5,506 nucleotides of DNA. It comes from Mycobacterium sp. GTDB taxonomy: Bacteria; Actinomycetota; Actinomycetes; Mycobacteriales; Mycobacteriaceae. Of this stretch, positions 1 through 5,410 are shown piece by piece. The position numbers and the translations under genes are program-made. The notes under the pieces were generated by a model, which did not search any database, was not told the origin of the DNA, and worked only from the letters and a program-made list of their open reading frames with translations. How positions within the stretch are numbered: position 1 is the first letter of the stretch; each line of letters begins with the position of its first letter. Where the stretch lies: the NCBI GenBank assembly GCA_028706695.1, contig JAQTVU010000201.1, forward strand, positions 1 to 5,506, given 5' to 3'.

Positions 1-533
1 CGGACGTGTCGCCCGATGAGCTGGTGTGCGCGCTCGCCCGGGCCAAAGCCGAACGCGTGGCCGGCGAGCTGACCGGCGACATCGCCGCCGACTGCGTGGT
101 GATCGGCTGCGATTCCATGTTCTACCTGGACGGCCGGCTGTGCGGCAAGCCGGAATGCGTCGACGCCGCCCGGGATCTGTGGCGGTCCATGGCCGGCCGC
201 GCCGGTCAACTTCACACCGGCCACTGCGTCATCCGGCTGCAAGGCAACGTCATCGTGCACACGGCCGCCGCAACCACAACCACCACGGTGCGCTTCGGGA
301 CACCCCCGCCCGACGACCTCGAGGCCTACCTGGCATCCGGGGAGTCGTTGCAGGTCGCCGGCGGCTTCACCCTCGACCGGCTGGGCGGATGGTTCATCGA
401 CGGCGTCGACGGCGACTGGTCGGCCGTGGTGGGCATCGGGCTGCCGGTGACGCGGTCGCTGCTGCGCGGGGCCGGGCTGTCCATCGCCGCGCTGTGGGCG
501 GCAAACCCGTCGACCGAGATCGCCCAGACCTAA
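1..533 (+). CDS. maf: Maf-family nucleotide pyrophosphatase (5' end cut off by window)
   Basis: The reading frame is open from the left edge (first full codon at base 3) to TAA at 531-533, giving about 176 residues. The N-terminus lies outside the window, and about 45 residues are missing judged against the roughly 220-residue mycobacterial protein I remember (Rv3282). Family features visible are the hydrophobic strand VVIGCDSMFYLDG carrying the acidic catalytic Asp of the Maf fold, the GKP motif after it, RAGQLHTGHCVI matching the usual 'LSGKxHxV' block, and the C-terminal YLASGE...VAGGFTLD...GWFIDGV...GLPV block. Maf proteins are cytoplasmic and hydrolyse non-canonical or modified nucleoside triphosphates to monophosphates, acting as house-cleaning enzymes. 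In M. tuberculosis this gene follows accD5/accE5, which would lie to the left here. Family assignment is strong; the exact substrate cannot be told from sequence. Confidence 0.93.
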   Translation, partial: DVSPDELVCALARAKAERVAGELTGDIAADCVVIGCDSMFYLDGRLCGKPECVDAARDLWRSMAGRAGQLHTGHCVIRLQGNVIVHTAAATTTTTVRFGTPPPDDLEAYLASGESLQVAGGFTLDRLGGWFIDGVDGDWSAVVGIGLPVTRSLLRGAGLSIAALWAANPSTEIAQT

Positions 534-635
534 GCCACCTTCAGACATAAGCCGGACATAACCCCCCCGCCGCCCGCCTCGGCGCCGTCCAAGGTCGTCG
601 TCGCAGCCGGTTGCGGGTGCCGGATGCCAGCGGTG

Positions 636-665
636 GTGACGTCGATTTCGGGCCGACGGTAGGCT
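636..665 (+). promoter_or_regulatory. Candidate sigma-A-type promoter for sseA
   Basis: TAGGCT at 660-665 fits the mycobacterial -10 pattern TANNNT, and GTGACG at 636-641 gives a four-of-six match to TTGACA with an 18-bp spacer. The -10 ends 7 bases before the GTG start codon at 673, so transcription would begin at or just before the start codon and make a leaderless mRNA, a common arrangement in mycobacteria. No convincing Shine-Dalgarno sequence precedes the GTG, which agrees with this. The rest of the maf-sseA gap (534-635) holds a C-rich tract near 562-570 and no hairpin-plus-T-run terminator that I could see. This is inference from motif and spacing only. Confidence 0.42.
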
Positions 666-672
666 CGGGTGC

Positions 673-1566
673 GTGGCCTTGCCCCCCGACCCAAGCCCCT
701 CCCTCGCGGGCTACGCCCACTCCGAACGACTGGTCACCGCCGACTGGTTGTCCGCGCACCTGGGCGCGCCGGGGCTGGCGATCGTCGAATCCGACGAGGA
801 CGTGCTGCTCTACGACGTCGGCCACATCCCCGGCGCGGTGAAGATCGACTGGCACACCGACCTCAACGACGCCCCGGTGCGCGACTACATCACCGGCGAG
901 CAGTTCGCTGACCTGATGAACCGCAAGGGCATCTCCCGCGACGACACCGTGGTGATCTACGGCGACAAGAGCAACTGGTGGGCGGCCTACGCGCTGTGGG
1001 TGTTCACCTTGTTCGGTCACTCCGACGTGCGTCTGCTCAACGGCGGGCGCAACCTCTGGCTTTCCGAGGGGCGCGACACCAGCCTGGAAGTGCCGACGAA
1101 GACCTCGACGGGCTACCCCGTCGTGCAGCGCAACGACGAACCCATCCGCGCCTTCAAAGACGACGTGCTGGCGGCCCTGGGCTCCGAGCCGCTGATCGAC
1201 GTGCGTTCCCCAGAGGAGTACACCGGCCAGCGCACCCACATGCCCGACTACCCCGAGGAAGGCGTCCTGCGCGCCGGCCACATCCCCACCGCGCGGTCGA
1301 TCCCGTGGAGCAAGGCCGTCGGCGACAGCGGACGGTTCCGCAGCCGCGCGGAACTCGAGGAGCTCTACGGGTTCCTCGGCCCGGACGGCAAAACCATCGT
1401 CTACTGCCGCATCGGGGAGCGTTCCAGCCACACCTGGTTCGTGCTCACCCACTTGCTGGGCAGGCCCGGGGTGCGCAACTACGACGGGTCGTGGACCGAG
1501 TGGGGCAACACCGTGCGGGTGCCGATCGTCGCGGGCGAGAGTCCCGGAGCCGTGCCCGTGCGATGA
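673..1566 (+). CDS. sseA: SseA, two-domain thiosulfate/3-mercaptopyruvate sulfurtransferase (rhodanese)
   Basis: This 297-residue protein has two tandem rhodanese domains. The N-terminal domain (about residues 20-135) is structural: the position of the catalytic loop reads VVIYGDKSNWW, with Asp98 where a cysteine would be. The C-terminal domain (about 160-288) is catalytic: IDVRSPEEY, then GHIPTA, then TIVYCRIGERSS with Cys245 as the persulfide-forming residue, then NYDGSWTEWG. The active loop CRIGERSS is the form I remember from mycobacterial SseA (Rv3283), which is also 297 residues. The CRKGVT loop of classical thiosulfate sulfurtransferases and the CGSGVT loop of 3-mercaptopyruvate sulfurtransferases differ from it, so the preferred donor is not settled by sequence. 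The GTG start at 673 gives the family length and matches the conserved N-terminus (xLPxDPSPxL). The stop overlaps the start of the SufE-like gene by ATGA, so the two are translationally coupled. No signal peptide is seen, so the protein is expected in the cytoplasm. Confidence 0.95.
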   Translation: MALPPDPSPSLAGYAHSERLVTADWLSAHLGAPGLAIVESDEDVLLYDVGHIPGAVKIDWHTDLNDAPVRDYITGEQFADLMNRKGISRDDTVVIYGDKSNWWAAYALWVFTLFGHSDVRLLNGGRNLWLSEGRDTSLEVPTKTSTGYPVVQRNDEPIRAFKDDVLAALGSEPLIDVRSPEEYTGQRTHMPDYPEEGVLRAGHIPTARSIPWSKAVGDSGRFRSRAELEELYGFLGPDGKTIVYCRIGERSSHTWFVLTHLLGRPGVRNYDGSWTEWGNTVRVPIVAGESPGAVPVR

Positions 1567-2027
1567 ATCTGCCCGCGCCGCTGGCCGAGGTGGTGTCCGA
1601 CTTCGGCGAAGTCCAGGGCCAGGACAAACTCAGGCTGCTGCTGGAGTTCGCCGAAGACCTGCCCGAGCTGCCCGCCGACCTGGCAGAGGCGGCGATGGAG
1701 CCGGTGCCCGAATGCCAGACACCGCTGTTTCTGCACGTCGACGCCGCCGACCCGGACCGGGTCCGGCTGTATTTCAGCGCACCCGCCGAGGCCCCTACCA
1801 CCCGCGGGTTCGCCTCGATCCTGGCCGCCGGCCTCGACAAACAGCCCGCCGCCGACATCCTGGCGGTCCCCGAGGGCTTCTACTCCGAGCTGGGATTGGC
1901 CGACCTGATCAGCCCGTTGCGGCTGCGGGGCATGTCGGCGATGCTCGCCCGCATCAAACGGCGGCTCCAGGAGGGGCAGGAGAGGCGGGAGGGGCGGGAG
2001 GGGCGGGAGGGGCGGGAGGGATCGTGA
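1563..2027 (+). CDS. SufE-like sulfur acceptor protein with extended repeat tail
   Basis: This 154-residue protein of the SufE/CsdE family corresponds to Rv3284. The conserved core runs from LAEVVSDF at the N-terminus through MEPVPECQTPLFL, where Cys51 is the expected persulfide-accepting cysteine (E. coli SufE also uses a cysteine at this place), to TTRGFASILAAGL and LISPLRLRGMSAMLARIKRRL at the C-terminus. SufE proteins accept sulfane sulfur from a donor enzyme and pass it on, classically from SufS cysteine desulfurase. Here the overlapping sseA suggests a rhodanese partner, which is inference. The ATG at 1563 overlaps the sseA stop as ATGA, and the nearest purine-rich site (GGAG, 1546-1549) is too far away to be ideal, so translation probably depends on coupling. 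The tail after about residue 136 (QEGQERREGREGREGREGS) is longer than the roughly 143-residue M. tuberculosis form and is made by a 9-bp tandem repeat. The stop TGA is at 2025-2027. Confidence 0.9.
   Translation: MNLPAPLAEVVSDFGEVQGQDKLRLLLEFAEDLPELPADLAEAAMEPVPECQTPLFLHVDAADPDRVRLYFSAPAEAPTTRGFASILAAGLDKQPAADILAVPEGFYSELGLADLISPLRLRGMSAMLARIKRRLQEGQERREGREGREGREGS
1986..2021 (+). repeat. 9-bp tandem repeat encoding Arg-Glu-Gly units
   Basis: Four consecutive copies of CGGGAGGGG lie at 1986-1994, 1995-2003, 2004-2012 and 2013-2021; the last copy ends in A. The unit is three codons long (CGG GAG GGG), so copy number can change without shifting frame, adding or removing Arg-Glu-Gly at the C-terminus of the SufE-like protein. 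Degenerate related sequence (caggaggggcaggag) precedes it from 1968, which suggests the array grew from an A/G-rich seed. Confidence 0.9.
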
Positions 2028-2073
2028 AATCCCTGATCCCGGCACCGCCTCAGCCGCCCGACGGCGCGCCGCT

Positions 2074-2079
2074 TAGACT
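2074..2079 (+). promoter_or_regulatory. Candidate -10 element for accA3
   Basis: TAGACT fits the TANNNT -10 pattern of mycobacterial sigma-A promoters and would give a leader of roughly 95 bases before the accA3 start. No good TTGACA-like hexamer lies 16-19 bp upstream, so support is weak. The 154-bp gap before accA3 has no other hexamer pair with acceptable spacing that I could find. Confidence 0.25.
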
Positions 2080-2098
2080 TCCCCGGAGTTGTAAGAAA

Positions 2099-2122
2099 CT
2101 CTCTTAGAGAAGACTAGAGAAG
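2099..2122. repeat. Palindrome plus 10-bp-phased direct repeat in the accA3 leader
   Basis: TCTCT (2100-2104), a single T, then AGAGA (2106-2110) form an 11-base inverted repeat. The octamer TAGAGAAG occurs twice, at 2105-2112 and 2115-2122, exactly one helical turn (10 bp) apart. This A/T-enriched, phased arrangement contrasts with the GC-rich surroundings and looks like a possible protein-binding site upstream of accA3. The factor is unknown, and function is inference. Confidence 0.4.
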
Positions 2123-2171
2123 CCCGCGGAAACACCGAGCGACACCGGTAGACGTCTGAGATATGCCAAAC

Positions 2172-2177
2172 AGGAGG
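2172..2177 (+). promoter_or_regulatory. Strong ribosome binding site for accA3
   Basis: A perfect AGGAGG lies four bases before the GTG at 2182. The spacing is short but the core is ideal, and together with the conserved MASHA N-terminus it fixes this GTG as the start. Confidence 0.75.
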
Positions 2178-2181
2178 CGCA

Positions 2182-3978
2182 GTGGCTAGTCACGCCAGCT
2201 CCAGGATCGCCAAAGTGCTCGTCGCCAACCGCGGCGAGATCGCTGTCCGGGTGATCCGGGCGGCCCGCGACGCGGGACTGCCGAGCGTGGCGGTGTACGC
2301 CGAGCCGGACGCCGACGCCCCGCACGTGCGGCTGGCCGACGAGGCCTTCGCCCTGGGCGGCCAGACCTCCGCGGAGTCCTACCTGGACGTCGCCAAGATC
2401 CTCGACGCGGCGGCCAAGTCCGGCGCCAACGCCATCCACCCCGGCTACGGCTTCCTCTCGGAGAACGCCGACTTCGCCCAGGCGGTGATCGACGCCGGCC
2501 TGATCTGGGTGGGGCCCAGCCCGCAGTCGATCCGCGACCTCGGCGACAAGGTCACCGCCCGCCACATCGCCGCCCGCGCCCAGGCCCCGCTGGTGGCCGG
2601 GACCCCCGACCCGGTCAAGGACGCCGACGAGGTGGTGGCCTTCGCCCGCGAGTACGGCGTCCCGATCGCGATCAAGGCCGCCTTCGGCGGCGGCGGCAAG
2701 GGCATGAAGGTCGCCCGCACCATCGAGGAGATTCCCGAGCTGTACGAGTCGGCGGTGCGCGAGGCCACGGCCGCCTTCGGCCGCGGCGAGTGCTTCGTGG
2801 AGCGCTACCTGGACAAGCCCCGCCACGTCGAGGCCCAGATCATCGCCGACCAGCACGGCAACGTCGTCGTCGCGGGCACCCGCGACTGCTCGCTGCAGCG
2901 CCGGTTCCAGAAGCTCGTCGAGGAGGCCCCGGCGCCGTTTTTGACCGACGCGCAGCGCAAGGAGATTCACGAGTCGGCCAAGCGCATCTGCAAGGAGGCG
3001 CACTACTACGGCGCCGGCACCGTCGAGTACCTGGTCGGCCGGGACGGGCTGATCTCGTTCCTCGAGGTCAACACCCGGCTGCAGGTCGAGCACCCGGTCA
3101 CCGAGCAGACCGCGGGCATCGACCTGGTGCGCGAGCAGTTCCGCATCGCCAACGGCGAACGGCTCGACCTGACCGAGGACCCGACGCCGCGCGGCCACGC
3201 CTTCGAGTTCCGCATCAACGGCGAGGACGCGGGCCGCGGCTTCCTGCCCGCGCCCGGGCCGGTGACCCGGTTCGACCCGCCGGCCGGGCCCGGGGTGCGG
3301 CTGGATTCGGGTGTCGAGACCGGCTCGGTGATCGGCGGGCAGTTCGACTCGATGCTGGCCAAGCTGATCGTGTACGGCGCCACCCGCACCGAGGCCCTCC
3401 AGCGCGCCCGACGCGCACTCGACGAGTTCCACGTCGAAGGCCTGGCCACCGTGATCCCGTTCCACCGTGCCGTGGTCTCCGACCCGGCGTTCGTCGGCGA
3501 CGACGAGGGCTTCGCCGTGCACACCCGCTGGATCGAGACCGAGTGGAACAACACGGTCGAGCCCTTCGCCGCCGGTGAATCCCTCGACGACGAAGACATC
3601 CGGCCGCGGCAGAAGGTGGTGGTCGAGGTCGACGGCCGCCGGCTCGAGGTCTCGCTGCCGGCCGACATGGCGTTTTCGGGCGGCGCCGGTTGCGACCCCG
3701 CCGGTGTCATCCGCAAGAAGCCGAAGCCCCGCAAGCGCGGGTCGCATGCGGGCGTGACGGCCTCCGGCGACGCGGTCACCGCGCCCATGCAGGGCACCGT
3801 GGTGAAGGTGGCGGTCGAGGAGGGACAGGAGGTTTCCGTCGGCGACCTGGTGGTGGTGCTCGAGGCCATGAAGATGGAGAATCCCGTCACCGCGCACAAG
3901 GACGGCATCATCACCGGGCTCGCGGTGGAGGCCGGCGCCGCCATCACCCAGGGCAGCGTGCTGGCCGAGATCAAATAA
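2182..3978 (+). CDS. accA3: AccA3, biotinylated alpha subunit of acyl-CoA carboxylase (biotin carboxylase + BCCP)
   Basis: This 598-residue protein is nearly the length of M. tuberculosis AccA3 (600). The biotin carboxylase N-terminal domain begins at KVLVANRGEIAVRVIRAA (residues 11-28). The ATP-grasp domain contains IAIKAA (Lys165) and the glycine-rich loop GGGGKGMK (169-176). The catalytic block LEVNTRLQVEHPVTE has Glu295, Arg299 and Glu303, which align with Glu288, Arg292 and Glu296 of E. coli biotin carboxylase. After a linker with a basic patch KKPKPRKRG (512-520), the biotin carboxyl carrier domain runs from about 530 to the end and has VLEAMKMEN with Lys564 as the biotinylated residue. 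The enzyme uses ATP and bicarbonate to carboxylate its own biotin. AccD beta subunits (AccD4, AccD5, AccD6 in mycobacteria) then transfer the CO2 to acetyl-, propionyl- or long-chain acyl-CoA for fatty-acid, mycolic-acid and methyl-branched lipid synthesis. The GTG start is supported by AGGAGG; the stop is TAA at 3976-3978. Confidence 0.97.
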   Translation: MASHASSRIAKVLVANRGEIAVRVIRAARDAGLPSVAVYAEPDADAPHVRLADEAFALGGQTSAESYLDVAKILDAAAKSGANAIHPGYGFLSENADFAQAVIDAGLIWVGPSPQSIRDLGDKVTARHIAARAQAPLVAGTPDPVKDADEVVAFAREYGVPIAIKAAFGGGGKGMKVARTIEEIPELYESAVREATAAFGRGECFVERYLDKPRHVEAQIIADQHGNVVVAGTRDCSLQRRFQKLVEEAPAPFLTDAQRKEIHESAKRICKEAHYYGAGTVEYLVGRDGLISFLEVNTRLQVEHPVTEQTAGIDLVREQFRIANGERLDLTEDPTPRGHAFEFRINGEDAGRGFLPAPGPVTRFDPPAGPGVRLDSGVETGSVIGGQFDSMLAKLIVYGATRTEALQRARRALDEFHVEGLATVIPFHRAVVSDPAFVGDDEGFAVHTRWIETEWNNTVEPFAAGESLDDEDIRPRQKVVVEVDGRRLEVSLPADMAFSGGAGCDPAGVIRKKPKPRKRGSHAGVTASGDAVTAPMQGTVVKVAVEEGQEVSVGDLVVVLEAMKMENPVTAHKDGIITGLAVEAGAAITQGSVLAEIK

Positions 3979-4062
3979 GCCGGTAGACCACTTCACCGTC
4001 GACGTGTTTACGCTGGATTTAACCTGGTTTACCGGAGTTTATTAGGAGTCGGTCGGGAAACA

Positions 4063-4091
4063 TTGTCGGTCCGCCCCGCCGCGGGTAGCGT
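4063..4091 (+). promoter_or_regulatory. Candidate sigma-A-type promoter for the STAS gene
   Basis: TTGTCG (4063-4068) and TAGCGT (4086-4091) are separated by exactly 17 bp; the first matches TTGACA at four of six positions and the second fits TANNNT. Transcription would start near 4098 and leave a leader of about 128 bases before the ATG at 4226. The rest of the 247-bp gap after accA3 holds an 8-bp palindrome CGTCGACG (3998-4005) and distant inverted copies of CCGGTA/TACCGG (3980-3985 and 4030-4035), with no clear intrinsic terminator for accA3. Confidence 0.4.
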
Positions 4092-4225
4092 TTCGGTCAG
4101 GTTGAGTTCACAGCCACCCGGATCTCGTCGGGTACGCGGGGCAAACGAACTGCCGGTTCGCCGCGCCGTTACCCGCCCGGCGCACATCCGCAGCACCGAG
4201 TCCTCCTCCTCGATGGAGTCAAGCA

Positions 4226-4648
4226 ATGTCTGTGGCCCAATCTTGGCAACAATGCCGCACCGCCCAGTTCAGCGCCAGCCGGGGCCCGGCCGGCACCGTG
4301 GTCACCGCGGACGGTGAACTCGACGCCGCCAACGCCGACCAGCTGGCGTCGTGCGTGGAGCGCAGTGTCCCTCGTTCCAAGCGCGTGGTCCTGGATCTGC
4401 GCGGATTAAATTTCATTGGTACCGCGGGTTTCTCGGCGCTGCACCGGATCAACGTGGTGTGCTCGGACGCCCAGGCCGACTGGGCGATGGTTCCCAGCGC
4501 CGCGGTGGCGCGGCTGCTGCGGATCTGCGACCCCGACGGCACGCTACCGGTGACGACACCGCAGGAGGAACCGCTGTTGCAGGCGGACACCCCGGCCGGC
4601 GGCGACAGGCAGCGGCGGCTACTCCAGCTGGTCCCGCAGTCGCGTTAG
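4226..4648 (+). CDS. STAS-domain protein, anti-sigma factor antagonist type
   Basis: This 140-residue protein has an STAS fold at about residues 12-104. The first strand and turn read GTVVTADGELDAANADQL, like SpoIIAA and RsbV proteins. The core KRVVLDLRGLNFIGTAGFSALHRI is the conserved strand-loop-helix that carries the phosphorylation site in classical antagonists. The usual Asp-Ser-Ser-Gly is replaced by Gly65-Thr66-Ala67-Gly68, so the serine that anti-sigma kinases phosphorylate is absent; Thr66 is the only nearby hydroxyl in that loop. Such proteins bind anti-sigma factors of the RsbW type and release the sigma factor. The neighbouring sigF-rsbW pair makes RsbW a natural candidate partner, which is inference. 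The ATG at 4226 follows GGAG (4215-4218) at a seven-base spacing. The last nine residues and the stop overlap the end of sigF on the other strand. The tail from about residue 105 is Pro/Gln/Arg-rich and outside the fold. I recall no counterpart between Rv3285 and Rv3286c, so I give no symbol. Confidence 0.82.
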   Translation: MSVAQSWQQCRTAQFSASRGPAGTVVTADGELDAANADQLASCVERSVPRSKRVVLDLRGLNFIGTAGFSALHRINVVCSDAQADWAMVPSAAVARLLRICDPDGTLPVTTPQEEPLLQADTPAGGDRQRRLLQLVPQSR

Positions 4649-5410
4649 CGACTTCGCCAGCAACCGCGAGACGTGCATCTGTGAGATGCCGACCCGCTCG
4701 GCGATCTGCGTCTGCGTCATCGACTCGAAGAACCTGAGCACGAGTACCGTCCGCTCCCGCTCGGGCAGCGCCTCGAGCAACGGGCGCAGCGCTTCGCGGT
4801 TCTCGATCCGGTCCAGGCCGGCGTCCACGTCGCCCAGGGTGTCGGCGATGGCACGCGCTTCGTCCTCCTCGTTGCTCCCACCGCCCGTGTCGATGGACAA
4901 GGTGTTGTAGGAGCTGCCCGCCACCAGGCCCTCGACGACCTCCTCACGGTCCATGCCGAGTTCCGAGGCGAGTTCGGTTGCCGTGGGCGCCCGGCCGAGC
5001 CGTTGCGAGAGGTCCGCGGTGGCGGTGCCGAGGCGCAGGTGCAGTTCCTTCAGCCGCCGTGGAACCTTGACCGACCAGCTGTTGTCCCGGAAGTGGCGCC
5101 GAACCTCACCCATGATCGTCGGGACCGCGAACGACACGAAGTCCGATCCCGTCGCGACATCGAAGCGCACCACGGCGTTGACCAGCCCGACCCGCGCGAC
5201 CTGAACCAGGTCGTCGCGGGGTTCGCCGCGACCCTCGAACCGGCGGGCGATGTGATCGGCCAGCGGCAGACACCGTTCCACGATCTTGTCCCGGTGGCGC
5301 TGAAATTCCATCGAGTCGGCCGGCAACTTCGCCAACTCGCGGAACATGTCTGGAACATCGGCGTATTCGTTTGGGCGCGAAGCCGAACCGCCGGCGTTGC
5401 GCCCCGTCAC
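4619..5410 (-). CDS. sigF: Alternative RNA polymerase sigma factor SigF
   Basis: This 263-residue sigma factor belongs to the SigB/SigF/WhiG-like group. Region 2 covers about residues 40-115, including LADHIARRF, DDLVQVARVGLVNAVVRFD and FVSFAVPTIMGEVRRHFRD. Region 3 covers about 118-175, with VPRRLKELHLRLGTATADLSQRLGR split over its helices. Region 4 covers about 205-260 with a helix-turn-helix MTQTQIAERVGISQMHVSRL (231-250) that would contact the -35 element. It matches my memory of M. tuberculosis SigF (261 residues) nearly throughout; this copy has two extra residues in the acidic linker GGGSNEEDEARAI between regions 3 and 4. SigF directs stationary-phase, stress and cell-envelope genes. 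The GTG start at 5410-5408 overlaps the rsbW stop as GTGA, so translation is probably coupled, fixing sigma and anti-sigma synthesis in proportion. The stop TAG reads as CTA at 4619-4621, within the end of the convergent STAS gene. The usual SigF-dependent promoter lies upstream of rsbW, outside the window. Confidence 0.97.
   Translation of the reverse strand: MTGRNAGGSASRPNEYADVPDMFRELAKLPADSMEFQRHRDKIVERCLPLADHIARRFEGRGEPRDDLVQVARVGLVNAVVRFDVATGSDFVSFAVPTIMGEVRRHFRDNSWSVKVPRRLKELHLRLGTATADLSQRLGRAPTATELASELGMDREEVVEGLVAGSSYNTLSIDTGGGSNEEDEARAIADTLGDVDAGLDRIENREALRPLLEALPERERTVLVLRFFESMTQTQIAERVGISQMHVSRLLAKSLTRLRDQLE
4638..4653. terminator. Weak candidate bidirectional hairpin at the STAS/sigF convergence
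   Basis: AGTCGC (4638-4643) and GCGACT (4648-4653) are perfect inverted arms around the loop GTTA. The hairpin sits across the STAS stop codon and inside the last codons of sigF. It has no T-run on either side and a stem of only 6 bp, so it is not a convincing intrinsic terminator. It is recorded because the two genes converge exactly here and no other terminator-like element is visible. Confidence 0.2.

Noticed and set aside
541..1452. A 303-codon minus-strand frame opposite sseA
   Set aside because: It is a compositional shadow with no domain or motif, while the plus strand encodes a complete rhodanese with an intact active site.
978..2027. A 349-codon plus-strand frame beginning inside sseA
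   Set aside because: Its first part is an Arg/Pro-rich out-of-frame reading of sseA, and only the portion from 1563 is the real SufE-like protein. Its apparent fusion character is an artefact of reading upstream to the first available start.
2104..3996. A 630-codon open frame on the minus strand opposite accA3
   Set aside because: It is a mirror of accA3 codon bias in very GC-rich DNA. The translation is low-complexity Gly/Ala/Arg/Val/His-rich with no recognisable family, and accA3 explains the region fully.
3980..4035. Inverted CCGGTA/TACCGG as an accA3 terminator
   Set aside because: The arms are only six bases, separated by 44 bases, with no following T-run, which makes a functional hairpin unlikely.
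4083..4135. Two GGGTA motifs (GGGTAG 4083-4088, GGGTAC 4130-4135) resembling SigF -10 elements upstream of the STAS gene
   Set aside because: Neither has a GGWWT or GTTT -35 element at the 15-17 bp spacing expected for mycobacterial SigF promoters, so SigF control of the STAS gene is not supported from sequence, although GGGTAC alone is a perfect -10 match.
4029..4226. A short minus-strand open frame (65 codons) in the accA3-STAS gap
   Set aside because: It has no ribosome binding site of note, no recognisable motif and covers a region better read as the STAS leader.
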